The position numbers were made by a program, and so were the translations under genes. From Lachnospiraceae bacterium (GTDB taxonomy: Bacteria > Bacillota > Clostridia > Lachnospirales > Lachnospiraceae), in assembly GCA_015057665.1 (NCBI GenBank), contig SVDY01000007.1:41840-105839 (forward strand): DNA of 64,000 nucleotides. Reading direction: 5' to 3'. Of this stretch, positions 1-9,438 are shown piece by piece. Every line of letters begins with the position of its first letter. Within the stretch, counting starts at the first letter, position 1. The notes below the pieces were generated by a model that ran no database searches, was not told the origin of the DNA, and saw only the letters and a program-made list of their open reading frames with translations.

Positions 1-14
1 AGAAGGAGAAGTAT

Positions 15-986
15 ATGAAAAATAAAAAATTGCCGTGCTTATATCTTGTGATACCCTGCTATAATGAGCAGGAGGTTCTGCCTATTACATCAGTTCTATT
101 CAAAGAAAAAATAGAAGAACTTATGGCCATGAACAGGATTTCAGAAGATAGCAGAGTATTGTTTGTAAACGATGGAAGTAAAGACTGTACATGGGATATC
201 ATAAAAGATTTTTCAGAAAAAGATAAGATTTTTGAAGGCATTTGTCTGAGCCGGAACAGAGGACATCAAAATGCTCTTCTTGCTGGTCTGATGGAAGCGA
301 AAGAGAAATGTGATATTACCATTTCTATTGATTGTGATGGACAGGATGATATAAATGCCATGAATCAAATGGTGGATGCGTATCATGATGGTGCCCAAGT
401 TGTATATGGGGTGAGAAGTAAAAGAGAGACAGATACTTTTTTTAAGAGGAAAACAGCAGAAAGTTTTTATAAATTAATGAAATGGTTTGGCGCAGAAGTC
501 GTTTATAATCATGCAGATTACCGTCTGGTTTCATCCAGAGTCCTTCGAGAGTTTTCCGATTTTAAAGAAGTGAATATCTTTCTTAGGGGTATGTTTCCAC
601 TGGTTGGTTTTAAAAGTACGTCTGTCTACTATGAAAGGCATGAACGTATTGCTGGGGAAAGCCATTATCCTTTAAAGAAGATGCTTGCGTTGGCATTTGA
701 TGGTATTACTAGTTTAAGTATTAAACCCATTCGTATTATTACGGGACTTGGTCTTTGTATGTCAATTGCCAGTTTTCTGGCTATTATATATGTGTTTGTT
801 TCTCTGTTGGCAGGCATGGTTGTTCCTGGGTGGTCCAGTACAGTACTTTGTATTTGTCTGATAGGAGGAATTCAGCTTATCTGTCTTGGCGTAATAGGAG
901 AATATGTTGGAAAGATTTATCTCGAAACAAAGGAACGCCCTCGTTTTATTATTTCAGAACGGACTACTGACAGGAAGAATGATTAA
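15..986 (+). CDS. GT2 glycosyltransferase, GtrB/DPM1-like, membrane anchored
   Basis: Family 2 glycosyltransferase of 323 residues, of the kind that moves a sugar from a nucleotide donor onto a polyprenyl phosphate at the inner face of the membrane. Visible motifs are VIPCYNEQE (residues 12-20), DGSKD (53-57) and the metal-binding SIDCDGQDD (104-112). Two membrane segments lie near 232-257 and 275-297, and the second runs into GEYVGKIYLETKERP, a hallmark of the GtrB group. AGAAGGAG just before the ATG supports the start. It begins a four-gene envelope operon; the next gene starts 15 bp after its stop. The sugar and acceptor cannot be told from sequence. Confidence 0.9.
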   Translation: MKNKKLPCLYLVIPCYNEQEVLPITSVLFKEKIEELMAMNRISEDSRVLFVNDGSKDCTWDIIKDFSEKDKIFEGICLSRNRGHQNALLAGLMEAKEKCDITISIDCDGQDDINAMNQMVDAYHDGAQVVYGVRSKRETDTFFKRKTAESFYKLMKWFGAEVVYNHADYRLVSSRVLREFSDFKEVNIFLRGMFPLVGFKSTSVYYERHERIAGESHYPLKKMLALAFDGITSLSIKPIRIITGLGLCMSIASFLAIIYVFVSLLAGMVVPGWSSTVLCICLIGGIQLICLGVIGEYVGKIYLETKERPRFIISERTTDRKND

Positions 987-1001
987 TACTGGGAGGTAAT
1001 C

Positions 1002-2729
1002 ATGCAGTTGCAAAAAAAACATTCATTAAAAATGAAATACAAGGAAGATTTACTCTTCTCATTTTTATTTCTCGTCACAGCAGTTTTTCTTTTCTGGAAA
1101 TGCAGATATGGAATTGGCAACATTGATGAATCTTTTTATTTGACAGTTCCCTATCGATTACTGCAGGGAGACGGTTTATTTGTACATGAATGGCATTTAT
1201 CCCAGATGGCTGGTGTTCTTACAATGCCGTTTCTATGGATATTTACTTCCCTGAATCATGGAACAGATGGGATTATTCTTGCTATGCGTATTTTTACTAC
1301 ATGTGTTCAATGTTTTATTGGCATTATGTTGTATTTACGTATGCGTAAATATCATTGGATGGGAGCGGTATGTGCTTCCCTTTGCTTTGTTCTCTATATT
1401 CCTTTTGGAATCATGGCATTATCCTATAATTCTATGGGAATTATGCTTATGGTATTATCTGGAATTTTAATACTTTCGGAAGGAAGAAAAAAAAGATTTC
1501 TATATGTAGGAGCTGGATTATGTTTTGCCGGAGCCGTATTATGCTGCCCTTATTTGGTTCTTGTCTATATATTATATTCCTGTACTGTATTGATAAGAAC
1601 CATTCTTTGTAAAAAGAAACAGGAGCAGGTACAGGATGATTCTATTTGGAGTATGGAGAGATGGATCTTCTTCACTTTAGGTACTGTCATTGCGGCATTG
1701 TTATTTACTATTTTTGTCTTGTCCAGAGCTTCCTTAGAGAAGATTCTGCTGGCATTTTCACAGATTATGAATGACCCGGAACATCCGCCGGTTTCATTGA
1801 CAGCCAAATTGATTAGTTATCTAAAATGGACATATGGTGCCACATCCAGAGCACCATCTATAAATAGTGTGTTGTTAGCACTTTTAGCAGTATGTATATT
1901 AGATGCAAAGCGGAAAAATCATAAAGAGATTTATTTTGTCATTACAGCTATCTGTACTATAATGCTTATGTTTAGTCATTATCAACAGATTGATTATATT
2001 AATGCTGTTATGTGGCCGGTAAATATGCTTGCCTTATTTATTGTCCTATTGACAGAAGAAAAAAGAATTAAGGATATTTTTTATTGTTTCTGGCTTCCGG
2101 GAATTCTGTATTCTTATTGCCTGCACCTTACATCGAATCAGACAATTCTTGCAATATGTTCTGCTTCTTCTGTTGCTGTAGTTGGAACAGTTATGATGCT
2201 GGGGATGTTTGTGAAAGAACTGCTTATTATGCATGAACAATCGAAGCTGTTTGAGAGATGTATCTTTTTTCTGCTATGTGCAGTATTTTGCCTGCAGCTT
2301 TGGATACAGGCAGATCTTCGATACAGAAGTGTTTTCTGGGAAAACAGCATGGAAGAACAGACGGAATTAATGGAGGAAGGAATCCAAAAAGGATTGTTTG
2401 TGACTCCTTATCGAAAAGAGGTTTATGAAAAAGCCTTGGATAATCTGAGAGAAATAGAAAAATATAACGGAAACAAAGTTCTGTATCTTTCCGAAAATAC
2501 ATGGTACTATCTTGCCAAAGATTATGAAATGGCAACATATTCTGCATGGCTGTCCGGTGTCAACGAACATTCCCTGAATCGCTTGCAGGCTTATTATGAA
2601 TTAAGTCCTGATAAGCTTCCGGATATTGTATATGCAGATCTGGAATCAGAAGAGATGGTAAGGCTGTTTGTTCAAATGTTTGAGTATGAGATAAGAGAGA
2701 ACGAAGGAAGATGGATTTTGACAAAATGA
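1002..2729 (+). CDS. polytopic membrane protein, probable GT-C-type glycosyltransferase
   Basis: A 575-residue protein with about ten or more hydrophobic helices over residues 20-430 and a soluble C-terminal domain of about 130 residues. The acidic GNIDESFYL loop (near 43-51), just after the first helix, resembles the catalytic Asp/Glu loop of GT-C enzymes that use lipid-linked sugars. Its position next to a GtrB-like lipid-sugar synthase supports this role, because such pairs often work together: one charges the lipid, the other transfers the sugar outside. GGGAGGT sits 4 bp before the ATG. No specific family is recognised, so the product is an inference; it could also be a non-enzymatic membrane protein. 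Confidence 0.6.
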   Translation: MQLQKKHSLKMKYKEDLLFSFLFLVTAVFLFWKCRYGIGNIDESFYLTVPYRLLQGDGLFVHEWHLSQMAGVLTMPFLWIFTSLNHGTDGIILAMRIFTTCVQCFIGIMLYLRMRKYHWMGAVCASLCFVLYIPFGIMALSYNSMGIMLMVLSGILILSEGRKKRFLYVGAGLCFAGAVLCCPYLVLVYILYSCTVLIRTILCKKKQEQVQDDSIWSMERWIFFTLGTVIAALLFTIFVLSRASLEKILLAFSQIMNDPEHPPVSLTAKLISYLKWTYGATSRAPSINSVLLALLAVCILDAKRKNHKEIYFVITAICTIMLMFSHYQQIDYINAVMWPVNMLALFIVLLTEEKRIKDIFYCFWLPGILYSYCLHLTSNQTILAICSASSVAVVGTVMMLGMFVKELLIMHEQSKLFERCIFFLLCAVFCLQLWIQADLRYRSVFWENSMEEQTELMEEGIQKGLFVTPYRKEVYEKALDNLREIEKYNGNKVLYLSENTWYYLAKDYEMATYSAWLSGVNEHSLNRLQAYYELSPDKLPDIVYADLESEEMVRLFVQMFEYEIRENEGRWILTK

Positions 2730-2753
2730 TATGGATAAAAGGAGTCGAGAAGT

Positions 2754-3884
2754 ATGAATGAAAAAATACAGGAACATGAGGTAATCAAATCAGCCGTTTC
2801 CCATACCGCCCGTAATTATGGCATTGATCTGCTCCGCCTGTTTGCAATGTATCTTGTAACCGTCCTGCATGTACTTGGACAGGGAGGGATTTTATCCTCA
2901 GCTCAGGGAAGTCAATATATGGTTAGCTGGCTTTTTGAAATTGTTGCTTATTGTGCTGTAAATTGTTTTGCAATTGTAAGCGGATATGTATCTTATACAG
3001 AGAAGGAAAAACCATACCGATATTCCAGATATTTGTCTGTCTGGTTACAGGTTGTGTTTTATAGTTTTGGTATTAATTTAATATACTACATATGTAAGCC
3101 GGAAGTTATGACAACAGATGTGTTGTTAGATTCTCTGCGTCCTGTTACAACTTACCATTATTGGTATTTTACAGCTTATACGGGCGTGTTTTTTATGATA
3201 CCCTGGATGAATAAACTTGTACGGGCATGTACGCAAAAGGAGATGAACAGGTTTGCAGCGATTCTTTTTCTGTTGTTTTCCTGTTATGCTAACTATGCAA
3301 ATGCAACGAAGGATGTATTTCATCTGAGTGGAGGGTATTCTTTTCTTTGGCTTGCAGTAATGTATCTGATTGGCGCATGGATGAAAAAATGTTCCATTCC
3401 GGAAAAAGTAAGTAATACAAAAGCGATTGTTTGTCTGGAGATATGTGTTCTGCTAACATGGACAATTAAAATATTTAAAGAAAGCAGTGCTTTTGTATCT
3501 TATGTTAGTCCGACTATTTTGTTAGTTGCAGTATGTTTTGTTGTTCTGTTTTCGAAAATGCAGTTTGGTTCATTGGGGAAGAAACTGATTCAATTCTTTG
3601 CACCAGCGGCATTTGGTGTATATTTGATTCATGTACAAAAAACAGTGTGGAGTCAGTTGATGACATGGAGATTTGCATATTGTGCACAGTCGCCTGTCTG
3701 GCTTCTTCCAATACAGATATTAGGCAATGCAGCTTTTGTATTTATTCTCTGCCTTTTAATTGAAAAAGCAAGAATTCTTTTATTTGAACGGTTTCACATG
3801 AATGAGATTGTGGAAAAAGCAGGATGCTGGATCGGAAGAAGATGTATAGATATTTTTACGCGAAAAGGGAGAAAGAACCAATGA
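2754..3884 (+). CDS. acyltransferase family 3 membrane protein
   Basis: A 376-residue polytopic protein of the acyltransferase 3 family, which O-acetylates or otherwise acylates surface sugars. The N-terminal signature DLLRLFAMYLVTVLHV (residues about 24-39) carries the conserved Arg and His of the family, and about ten membrane helices follow. AAAGGAG precedes the start. Its stop codon overlaps the start of the next gene (ATGA), which indicates translational coupling. With the two genes before it, it suggests a decorated surface glycan. The substrate is unknown. Confidence 0.88.
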   Translation: MNEKIQEHEVIKSAVSHTARNYGIDLLRLFAMYLVTVLHVLGQGGILSSAQGSQYMVSWLFEIVAYCAVNCFAIVSGYVSYTEKEKPYRYSRYLSVWLQVVFYSFGINLIYYICKPEVMTTDVLLDSLRPVTTYHYWYFTAYTGVFFMIPWMNKLVRACTQKEMNRFAAILFLLFSCYANYANATKDVFHLSGGYSFLWLAVMYLIGAWMKKCSIPEKVSNTKAIVCLEICVLLTWTIKIFKESSAFVSYVSPTILLVAVCFVVLFSKMQFGSLGKKLIQFFAPAAFGVYLIHVQKTVWSQLMTWRFAYCAQSPVWLLPIQILGNAAFVFILCLLIEKARILLFERFHMNEIVEKAGCWIGRRCIDIFTRKGRKNQ

Positions 3885-4939
3885 AAAAAATATTACTAAT
3901 TATTATGTTAGTTATTTTAACCGTTTTTCCAGTTGGCTGCAGCAAGGAACAGCCGGGGATTATTCTTTCCGCTCTTTCCTGTGCCGGAAATACGCTTACA
4001 GAAGAAGACCTTACTCTTCCGGAATTTCATATTAAGCTTTCTTTCACCGGAGATATGATTCTGACGGCGGATAAGAACAATAGCCGTTCCGATAATTTTC
4101 ATTATTATACAAGAAATTATCCAAAGGAATATTTCCTTGATAAAGTCAGATATATTTTTGAGGAAGATGATTTTACCACAGTAAATCTGGAGTGTGTGTT
4201 CTCGGACCGAAATCTGGCAGCGAGAGACAAAGGGAGCGGACGAGCTTTCTGGTTCAAGGCGCCAACAGAGAATATTGAGATCTTGACTTGTTCCTCCGTG
4301 GAAGGTGTTTCCATTGCCAATAATCACACGGAAGATTATGGAGATCAGGGCTATCAGGATACGGTTGAGACAGTAGTCAATGCGGAGCTTGAATACGGAT
4401 TTGAAGATAAGATTATTTATTATGAAAAGAAAGGATTTCGCATTGCTGTGGTATGTCATGGACTTTGGGGTGAATGGCAGGCGAATGAAATCATTGAATG
4501 TATAGAAGAAGCAGAGAAAAACTCTGATTATCAGATTGTATTTTATCACGGTGGAACAGAAGGCGTGTATGAGCCGGAACAATGGAGAGTCCGTGCATCG
4601 AGAAAGCTGGTGGATTACGGAGCAGATCTGGTGATCGGCAATCATCCTCATGTGCTTCAGCCAAGAGAAGTTTACAATGGGGCAGAGATTATCTACTCTA
4701 TGGGAAATTTCTGTTACGGAGGGCATAGTCAGCCGAAGAACAGAACGATGATCTATCAGATGGAACTGACGGTGGATCCCATGAAGATGGAGTTGACGGG
4801 ACAGGAGTCAACCGTTATTCCGTGTTACGTGTTTACCGGCGGAGGGAATAACAATTTTCAGCCAGCAGTCATCGAGAATGAGACGGAGAAACAAAAAGTT
4901 CTTGATTTTATGGATGGAAAGAGGTCTACGCCTCAATAG
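3881..4939 (+). CDS. CapA-family lipoprotein (metallophosphatase-like)
   Basis: Homologue of CapA/PgsA-type capsule proteins with a calcineurin-like fold. The frame is open from 3824, but the start at 3881 is chosen because it gives a clean lipoprotein signal (MKKILLIIML, then lipobox FPVGC), has GGGAGA upstream, and overlaps the preceding stop as ATGA. Motifs include FTGDMIL, SIANNHTEDYG, FYHGGTEG and GNHPHVLQP, which supply the metal-binding Asp, Asn and His of the family. About 352 residues, exported and lipid-anchored. CapA relatives take part in poly-gamma-glutamate or other capsule production; no pgsB/pgsC partner is visible, so the substrate is open. Confidence 0.85.
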   Translation: MKKILLIIMLVILTVFPVGCSKEQPGIILSALSCAGNTLTEEDLTLPEFHIKLSFTGDMILTADKNNSRSDNFHYYTRNYPKEYFLDKVRYIFEEDDFTTVNLECVFSDRNLAARDKGSGRAFWFKAPTENIEILTCSSVEGVSIANNHTEDYGDQGYQDTVETVVNAELEYGFEDKIIYYEKKGFRIAVVCHGLWGEWQANEIIECIEEAEKNSDYQIVFYHGGTEGVYEPEQWRVRASRKLVDYGADLVIGNHPHVLQPREVYNGAEIIYSMGNFCYGGHSQPKNRTMIYQMELTVDPMKMELTGQESTVIPCYVFTGGGNNNFQPAVIENETEKQKVLDFMDGKRSTPQ

Positions 4940-4944
4940 AGACA

Positions 4945-4977
4945 AAAAAAGTACCGGATTGATGTCCGGTACTTTTG
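4945..4977 (+). terminator. Rho-independent terminator of the envelope operon
   Basis: An 11-bp stem, AAAGTACCGGA paired with TCCGGTACTTT, with a 6-nt loop begins 8 bp after the capA stop. The T-rich right arm continues into TTTTG. It may also serve the converging minus-strand gene whose stop lies at 4982. Confidence 0.9.
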
Positions 4978-4981
4978 TGCT

Positions 4982-5272
4982 CTAGTCTCCGCCAGGTCCG
5001 TCTTTTCTTGGACGGAAAGACTCAGGAAGGGGTTCCGAGTCACTGTAGGAATCTTTGGAAGAATCCTTGCTGTTGTTTTTGGAATTGTTCTGAGAAGAGT
5101 TTCTCTGGCTGTTCTGAGAATTATTCTGGGAAGAATTTCTTGAACTATTCTGGGAACTGTTCTGGGAAGAATTTCTTGAACTGTTCTGAGAAGAATTTCT
5201 CTGATTGTTCTGAGAACTGTTGTAGCTGTTCTGTGAGGAGTTTTTAGAAGAGTTTCTTGAATTGTTATTCAT
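4982..5272 (-). CDS. Asn/Ser/Gln-rich low-complexity protein
   Basis: A 96-residue protein. Roughly the first 75 residues consist almost only of Asn, Ser and Gln with regular Arg or Lys, in variations of NSSQ and NSSR. A short acidic and Pro-rich tail follows (SDSEPLPESFRPRKDG). AAAGGATGG lies upstream of the ATG at a normal distance. The opposite frame is also open and Cys-rich, but this is explained by the repetitive DNA. No signal peptide or fold is visible. I do not recognise a family; it may be a disordered spore or surface component, but nothing in the sequence proves that. Confidence 0.6.
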   Translation of the reverse strand: MNNNSRNSSKNSSQNSYNSSQNNQRNSSQNSSRNSSQNSSQNSSRNSSQNNSQNSQRNSSQNNSKNNSKDSSKDSYSDSEPLPESFRPRKDGPGGD

Positions 5273-5325
5273 AGCTTTACACCATCCTTTCGAGAATAGG
5301 ATGTGCGAAAGTGATTTTTTTATTC

Positions 5326-5370
5326 AAAAAAATTCGAGCCGGTTCAATATTTATATTCTGCTGACCCGGC
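5326..5370 (-). terminator. terminator after the minus-strand lipoprotein gene
   Basis: Read on the minus strand, GCCGGGTC pairs with GAACCGGC around an AT-rich loop (one mismatch) and is followed by a run of seven T. It lies between the lipoprotein gene and the Asn/Ser-rich gene, so these two genes are probably transcribed separately. Confidence 0.75.
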
Positions 5371-5394
5371 ATCTTCCTCTTGTACTGTGAAAAC

Positions 5395-5859
5395 TTATTT
5401 GTCGGTGGAAGATTCAGCTACAACCCATCCCTCTGCACACATGGACTCTACTGTTTTGTCAAGAGCAATGAAATCGCCTTCTTCCATTGGCATAAGTCCT
5501 TGAGAAGAGAGTGCGTTTAATGTTTCTTTGTTAGTTGCATCGATGATAAGTGTCTCTACCATAGAGGTATCTGTTACTTCTACATTGTAAGTAACCCCTT
5601 CGATTGCTTCATAGATGGCTTTATATTCTGCGATGGATTCTTCAATGATGGCGAACTGGTCTTCTACAAAACCGGTGCAGTCCATAGTTGTAGTCTGTGT
5701 GATAGTGTGAACCACATTGTCTTCTGCTTCCAGAACATATTGACCAAGGATGCCGGAATCTTCAATGTGAAGAGTAACTGTTTTTGTTTCCGCCTGATTG
5801 CATGCAGTAAGAGAGAGTAGAAGAATGGCTGCAAGAATAAAGGATAGGATTTTTTTCAT
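5395..5859 (-). CDS. small lipoprotein, DUF1307/YehR-like
   Basis: A 154-residue predicted lipoprotein: MKKILSFILAAILLLSLTAC ends in a lipobox with Cys20. The mature part (IEESIAEYKAIYEAIEGVTY and the following beta-rich segment) resembles the DUF1307 family, whose function is unknown. Family assignment is by eye and moderate. GGAAG lies before the ATG. It is divergent from topB across a 247-bp AT-rich gap in which I see no further gene. Confidence 0.7.
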   Translation of the reverse strand: MKKILSFILAAILLLSLTACNQAETKTVTLHIEDSGILGQYVLEAEDNVVHTITQTTTMDCTGFVEDQFAIIEESIAEYKAIYEAIEGVTYNVEVTDTSMVETLIIDATNKETLNALSSQGLMPMEEGDFIALDKTVESMCAEGWVVAESSTDK

Positions 5860-6106
5860 TTTGGAAACTTCCTTTCTTTTGTATATTTCGCTGTTTCAAG
5901 TACGCTTTGGCGTATTTCTATGAAATCTTGAGATTTTTTTATTGTATCACGAATGCTTTCTTTTTTCTATGAGAAAGTGCATCCATTTTATGCTAAAATC
6001 TACCCTATTGACGTCAAAAATAGAATCAGTGTAAAATGCCCGTAGAAGCTATAAGAAATATCCTTTTGTTTAAAGAGCAGCATGATAAAGTTCAGGAGTA
6101 TAATAT

Positions 6107-8263
6107 ATGAAAAAATTAGTCATTGCCGAAAAACCTTCCGTGGCGAGAGATATTGCCAGAGTTCTAGGCTGTAATAAAAAAGAAAAAACATATCTGGAAG
6201 GCAGAGATTACGTGGTGACATGGGGACTTGGCCATCTTGTCACTCTTGCCGATCCGGAAGATTATAATAAAAATTATAAAGAATGGAAGATGGAAGATCT
6301 TCCTATGATGCCGGAGCAGTTAAAATTAAATGTGATTCCCCAAAGCCGGCATCAGTTCAATGGCGTAAAAAACTGTATTCACAGAAATGATATCGATGAG
6401 ATTATTATTGCTACGGATGCGGGAAGAGAAGGGGAACTGGTGGCACGCTGGATTTTAGTGAAAGCCGGCAATAAAAAGCCCATCAAGCGGCTCTGGATTT
6501 CTTCCGTCACAGATAAAGCCATCCGTCAGGGATTTGCAAATCTGAGAAATGGAAAAGAATTTGATAATCTGTACCGGGCAGCCCAATGCCGCGCAGAAGC
6601 GGACTGGCTCGTTGGAATCAATGCAACAAGAGCCCTTACCTGTAAATATAATGCCCAGCTTTCCTGCGGCCGTGTACAGACACCGACTCTTGCCATGATT
6701 GAGGCAAAAGAGGAGGAAATCCGTAAGTTTGTTTCGAAACCATATTATGGAATGACAGCCAGGGGGGAAGGCGTCCTTTTTACCTGGAAAGAGAAAAAAT
6801 CTAACAGTTCTTCTGTTATGGACAAGGAAAAGAGAGAGAAAGCATATGAAGAGGTCAAAGGGCAGAAAGGCATTATCACAGAGATTGTGACAAAAACGAA
6901 GAAATCCTATTCCGATGCTCTTTATGATCTGACGGAATTGCAAAGGGATGCCAATGTAAGATTTGGATTTTCAGCAAAGCAGACGTTGAATATTATGCAG
7001 AGATTATATGAGCATTACAAGGTGCTTACCTATCCGAGAACGGATTCCCGTTATTTGACAGAAGATATTGTAGAGACTATTCCGGAGCGTCTCGAGGCTG
7101 TCAGCGTGGGACCATATAAAATTTATACAGCTCCTTTATTAAAAATGAAGATAAAGGCAAACGGCCAGTTTGTGAATAATCAGAAGGTGTCTGATCACCA
7201 TGCTATTATTCCAACGGAACAGACACCGGTACTTTCGGAATTTTCGCTGGATGAGAGAAAGATTTATGATCTGGTCCTTCGAAGATTTCTTGCCGTTCTC
7301 TATCCTCCCTGTGAATATGAACAGACGACCTATGAGATGACAGCGGCAGGAGAAGTTTTCACCGCTCAGGGCAATGTAATTGTAAAAGAAGGATACCGTG
7401 CCCTCTATGAGAACATGGATCAGATGAAGGCACTTCCGAAGCTTCGCAAAGGTCAGGAAATCAGTCCGCTCATTCTTACAAAGACAGAAGGAAAGACCCA
7501 GCCTCCGGCAAGATTTAATGAAGCCTCTCTGCTCAAAGCCATGGAAAATCCGGTCAGATATATGAGTGAGAAAGATGAAGAAGCTGCCTGCATTTTAAAG
7601 GAGACAGGCGGTCTTGGAACGGTTGCCACAAGAGCAGATATTATTGAAAAACTATTTGCAGGATTTTTCTTAGAGAAAAAGGGCAATGACATTTACCTTA
7701 CGGGAAAAGCAAAACAGCTTCTTTCTCTCGTGCCGGAAGATCTTAAAAAACCGGAGCTGACTGCCCAGTGGGAGAATAAACTGGCTTCTATGGCGAAAGG
7801 TAAGTTAAAACACCAGTCTTTTATGGAAGAAATCCGTGCTTATGCAAAAGAACTGACTGGTGAGATCCGGGATGGCGAAGGCAGGTTCCGCCACGATAAT
7901 CTGACCAATACAGTCTGCCCGGAATGTGGGAAAAAGATGCTTTCTGTGACCAATAAACAGGGGAAACTTTTAGTCTGTCAGGACAGAAACTGCGGACACC
8001 GCATTCGTCTGTCCAAAGTGACAAATGCAAGGTGCCCTCAGTGTCATAAGAAGATGGAGCTTGTGGGAACAGGTGAAAAGCAGAAGTTTGTCTGCGCCTG
8101 TGGTTACAAAGAGGCTTTAGAGGCGTTCCAGAACCGAAGAAAGAAAGAGGGAGCCGGCGTTTCAAAAAAAGATGTGGCAAACTATATGAGAAAGCAGAAA
8201 AAAGAGGCAGAAGAACCGGTGAATAATGCATTTGCAGAGGCATTTGCAAAGCTTGGATTATAG
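6107..8263 (+). CDS. topB: DNA topoisomerase III
   Basis: Type IA topoisomerase of 718 residues, which passes single DNA strands through a transient break. The N-terminal Toprim part starts VIAEKPSVARDIARVLG and contains the acidic ATDAGREGE motif. The catalytic tyrosine lies in YPRTDSRYL near residue 310. The C-terminus carries two zinc-ribbon-like segments, CPECGKKM...CQDRNCGHR and CPQCHKKM...CACGY (about 605-670). AGGAG is 8 bp upstream of the ATG. Length and domain order are normal for Firmicute TopB. apbE follows after 18 bp and may be co-transcribed. Confidence 0.95.
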   Translation: MKKLVIAEKPSVARDIARVLGCNKKEKTYLEGRDYVVTWGLGHLVTLADPEDYNKNYKEWKMEDLPMMPEQLKLNVIPQSRHQFNGVKNCIHRNDIDEIIIATDAGREGELVARWILVKAGNKKPIKRLWISSVTDKAIRQGFANLRNGKEFDNLYRAAQCRAEADWLVGINATRALTCKYNAQLSCGRVQTPTLAMIEAKEEEIRKFVSKPYYGMTARGEGVLFTWKEKKSNSSSVMDKEKREKAYEEVKGQKGIITEIVTKTKKSYSDALYDLTELQRDANVRFGFSAKQTLNIMQRLYEHYKVLTYPRTDSRYLTEDIVETIPERLEAVSVGPYKIYTAPLLKMKIKANGQFVNNQKVSDHHAIIPTEQTPVLSEFSLDERKIYDLVLRRFLAVLYPPCEYEQTTYEMTAAGEVFTAQGNVIVKEGYRALYENMDQMKALPKLRKGQEISPLILTKTEGKTQPPARFNEASLLKAMENPVRYMSEKDEEAACILKETGGLGTVATRADIIEKLFAGFFLEKKGNDIYLTGKAKQLLSLVPEDLKKPELTAQWENKLASMAKGKLKHQSFMEEIRAYAKELTGEIRDGEGRFRHDNLTNTVCPECGKKMLSVTNKQGKLLVCQDRNCGHRIRLSKVTNARCPQCHKKMELVGTGEKQKFVCACGYKEALEAFQNRRKKEGAGVSKKDVANYMRKQKKEAEEPVNNAFAEAFAKLGL

Positions 8264-8281
8264 CCGGCTTGAAGGGAAAAA

Positions 8282-9418
8282 ATGATGCAAAAAAAGAAAT
8301 TTGTGAATAGACAGCCAAAGAAGGCAGCTGTTGCTGTTATAGTATGTATGACTGTAGTTAGTATTTTTATAAGCGGCTGCGGCCTTGGAAATGCTTCCGG
8401 ACAGTACCAGAATACAGGTTTTGCCATGGGAACGGTCATTGCCCAGAATATGTATGGAGGCAATGAGAAAACTGCAGAAGAGATTCTTCATGTGATCAGT
8501 GAATTGGAACAGACCATCAGCTGGCGTCTGGAAGGAACAGAAGTGGATCGGATCAATGATGGGGCAGGAAGCGGACAGCCGGTGGAGGTAAGTGAGAAGC
8601 TGGCGGGATGGATTAGAGACTGCCTGGAAGTATATGAAGTGTCAGGCGGAAAACTTGATGTGACCGTGGGTCCCGTTGCCAGACTATGGGATATTGGAGG
8701 GGAGAATCCAAGGATTCCGGAAGAAGAAGAACTTGCGGATGCGCTTAAGAAGGTAGATGCGGGCAAGCTTTTGGCCGGTGCCGGAAATCTGCCAGGAACT
8801 ACACAAAATACAGGAACCAGTTCAGAGACGGAAACAACAGATAAAAACAGCATTTGGTTCCATACAGAGGGCGGACAGCTTGACCTTGGCGCTGTAGGCA
8901 AAGGGATTGGCTGTGATGAAATATTTGATTATATTGTGACAAACTATCCCAAAATAAACGGTACCTTTTCGGTTGGGGGAAGCGTATTAATATACGGTGA
9001 GAAGCCGGACGGACAGCCATGGAAGATTGGAATCCGGGATCCAAGAGGCGAGGAAGGGGAGTATATGGGCTCTCTGACTTTTTCTATGGAAAAAGGGGAG
9101 CGGATCAATGTATCTACTTCCGGTGACTATGAGAAATATTTTGAAGAAAAGGGAGTAAGGTATCATCATATTCTTGATCCCAAAACAGGGGCTCCGGCAA
9201 AGAGTGATCTCATATCTGTTACAGTAATCAGTGAATCCGGTTTTCTGACAGATGCCCTGTCCACCGCTTGTTTTGTGGCCGGCAAAGAGGAAGGATTAAA
9301 ACTGGCAGAGCAGTTTGGAGCGGAAGCGGTTGTTATAACAAAAGAAGGAGAAGTGTTTCTGACAGAAAGTGCAGGAGCATATTTTCAGCTGATAAGTGAG
9401 GAATATACATTAAAATAG
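8282..9418 (+). CDS. apbE: FAD:protein FMN transferase (ApbE), lipoprotein
   Basis: ApbE uses FAD to attach FMN to a Thr of exported or membrane subunits such as RnfG and RnfD. The 378-residue protein has a signal sequence ending in the lipobox FISGC (Cys33), then the ApbE core: GFAMGTVIAQ, VTVGPVARLWDIG, LDLGAVGKGIGCDEI, SVGGSVLIYG, and STSGDYEKYF followed by YHHILDPKTGAPA. A Ser/Thr-rich stretch near residues 165-185 looks like a variable loop. Two Met codons stand in tandem (8282 and 8285). Encoded just before the Rnf operon, its probable targets. Confidence 0.95.
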   Translation: MMQKKKFVNRQPKKAAVAVIVCMTVVSIFISGCGLGNASGQYQNTGFAMGTVIAQNMYGGNEKTAEEILHVISELEQTISWRLEGTEVDRINDGAGSGQPVEVSEKLAGWIRDCLEVYEVSGGKLDVTVGPVARLWDIGGENPRIPEEEELADALKKVDAGKLLAGAGNLPGTTQNTGTSSETETTDKNSIWFHTEGGQLDLGAVGKGIGCDEIFDYIVTNYPKINGTFSVGGSVLIYGEKPDGQPWKIGIRDPRGEEGEYMGSLTFSMEKGERINVSTSGDYEKYFEEKGVRYHHILDPKTGAPAKSDLISVTVISESGFLTDALSTACFVAGKEEGLKLAEQFGAEAVVITKEGEVFLTESAGAYFQLISEEYTLK

Positions 9419-9438
9419 TAAGGAGTAAGTATAAAAGA

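Noticed and set aside
3917..4726. 269-codon minus-strand frame opposite capA
   Set aside because: It is fully antisense to a well-supported family gene, and its product has no recognisable features.
4975..5247. Cys/Ser/Asn-rich plus-strand frame
   Set aside because: It mirrors the repetitive Asn/Ser gene on the other strand, starts inside a terminator and has no ribosome site.
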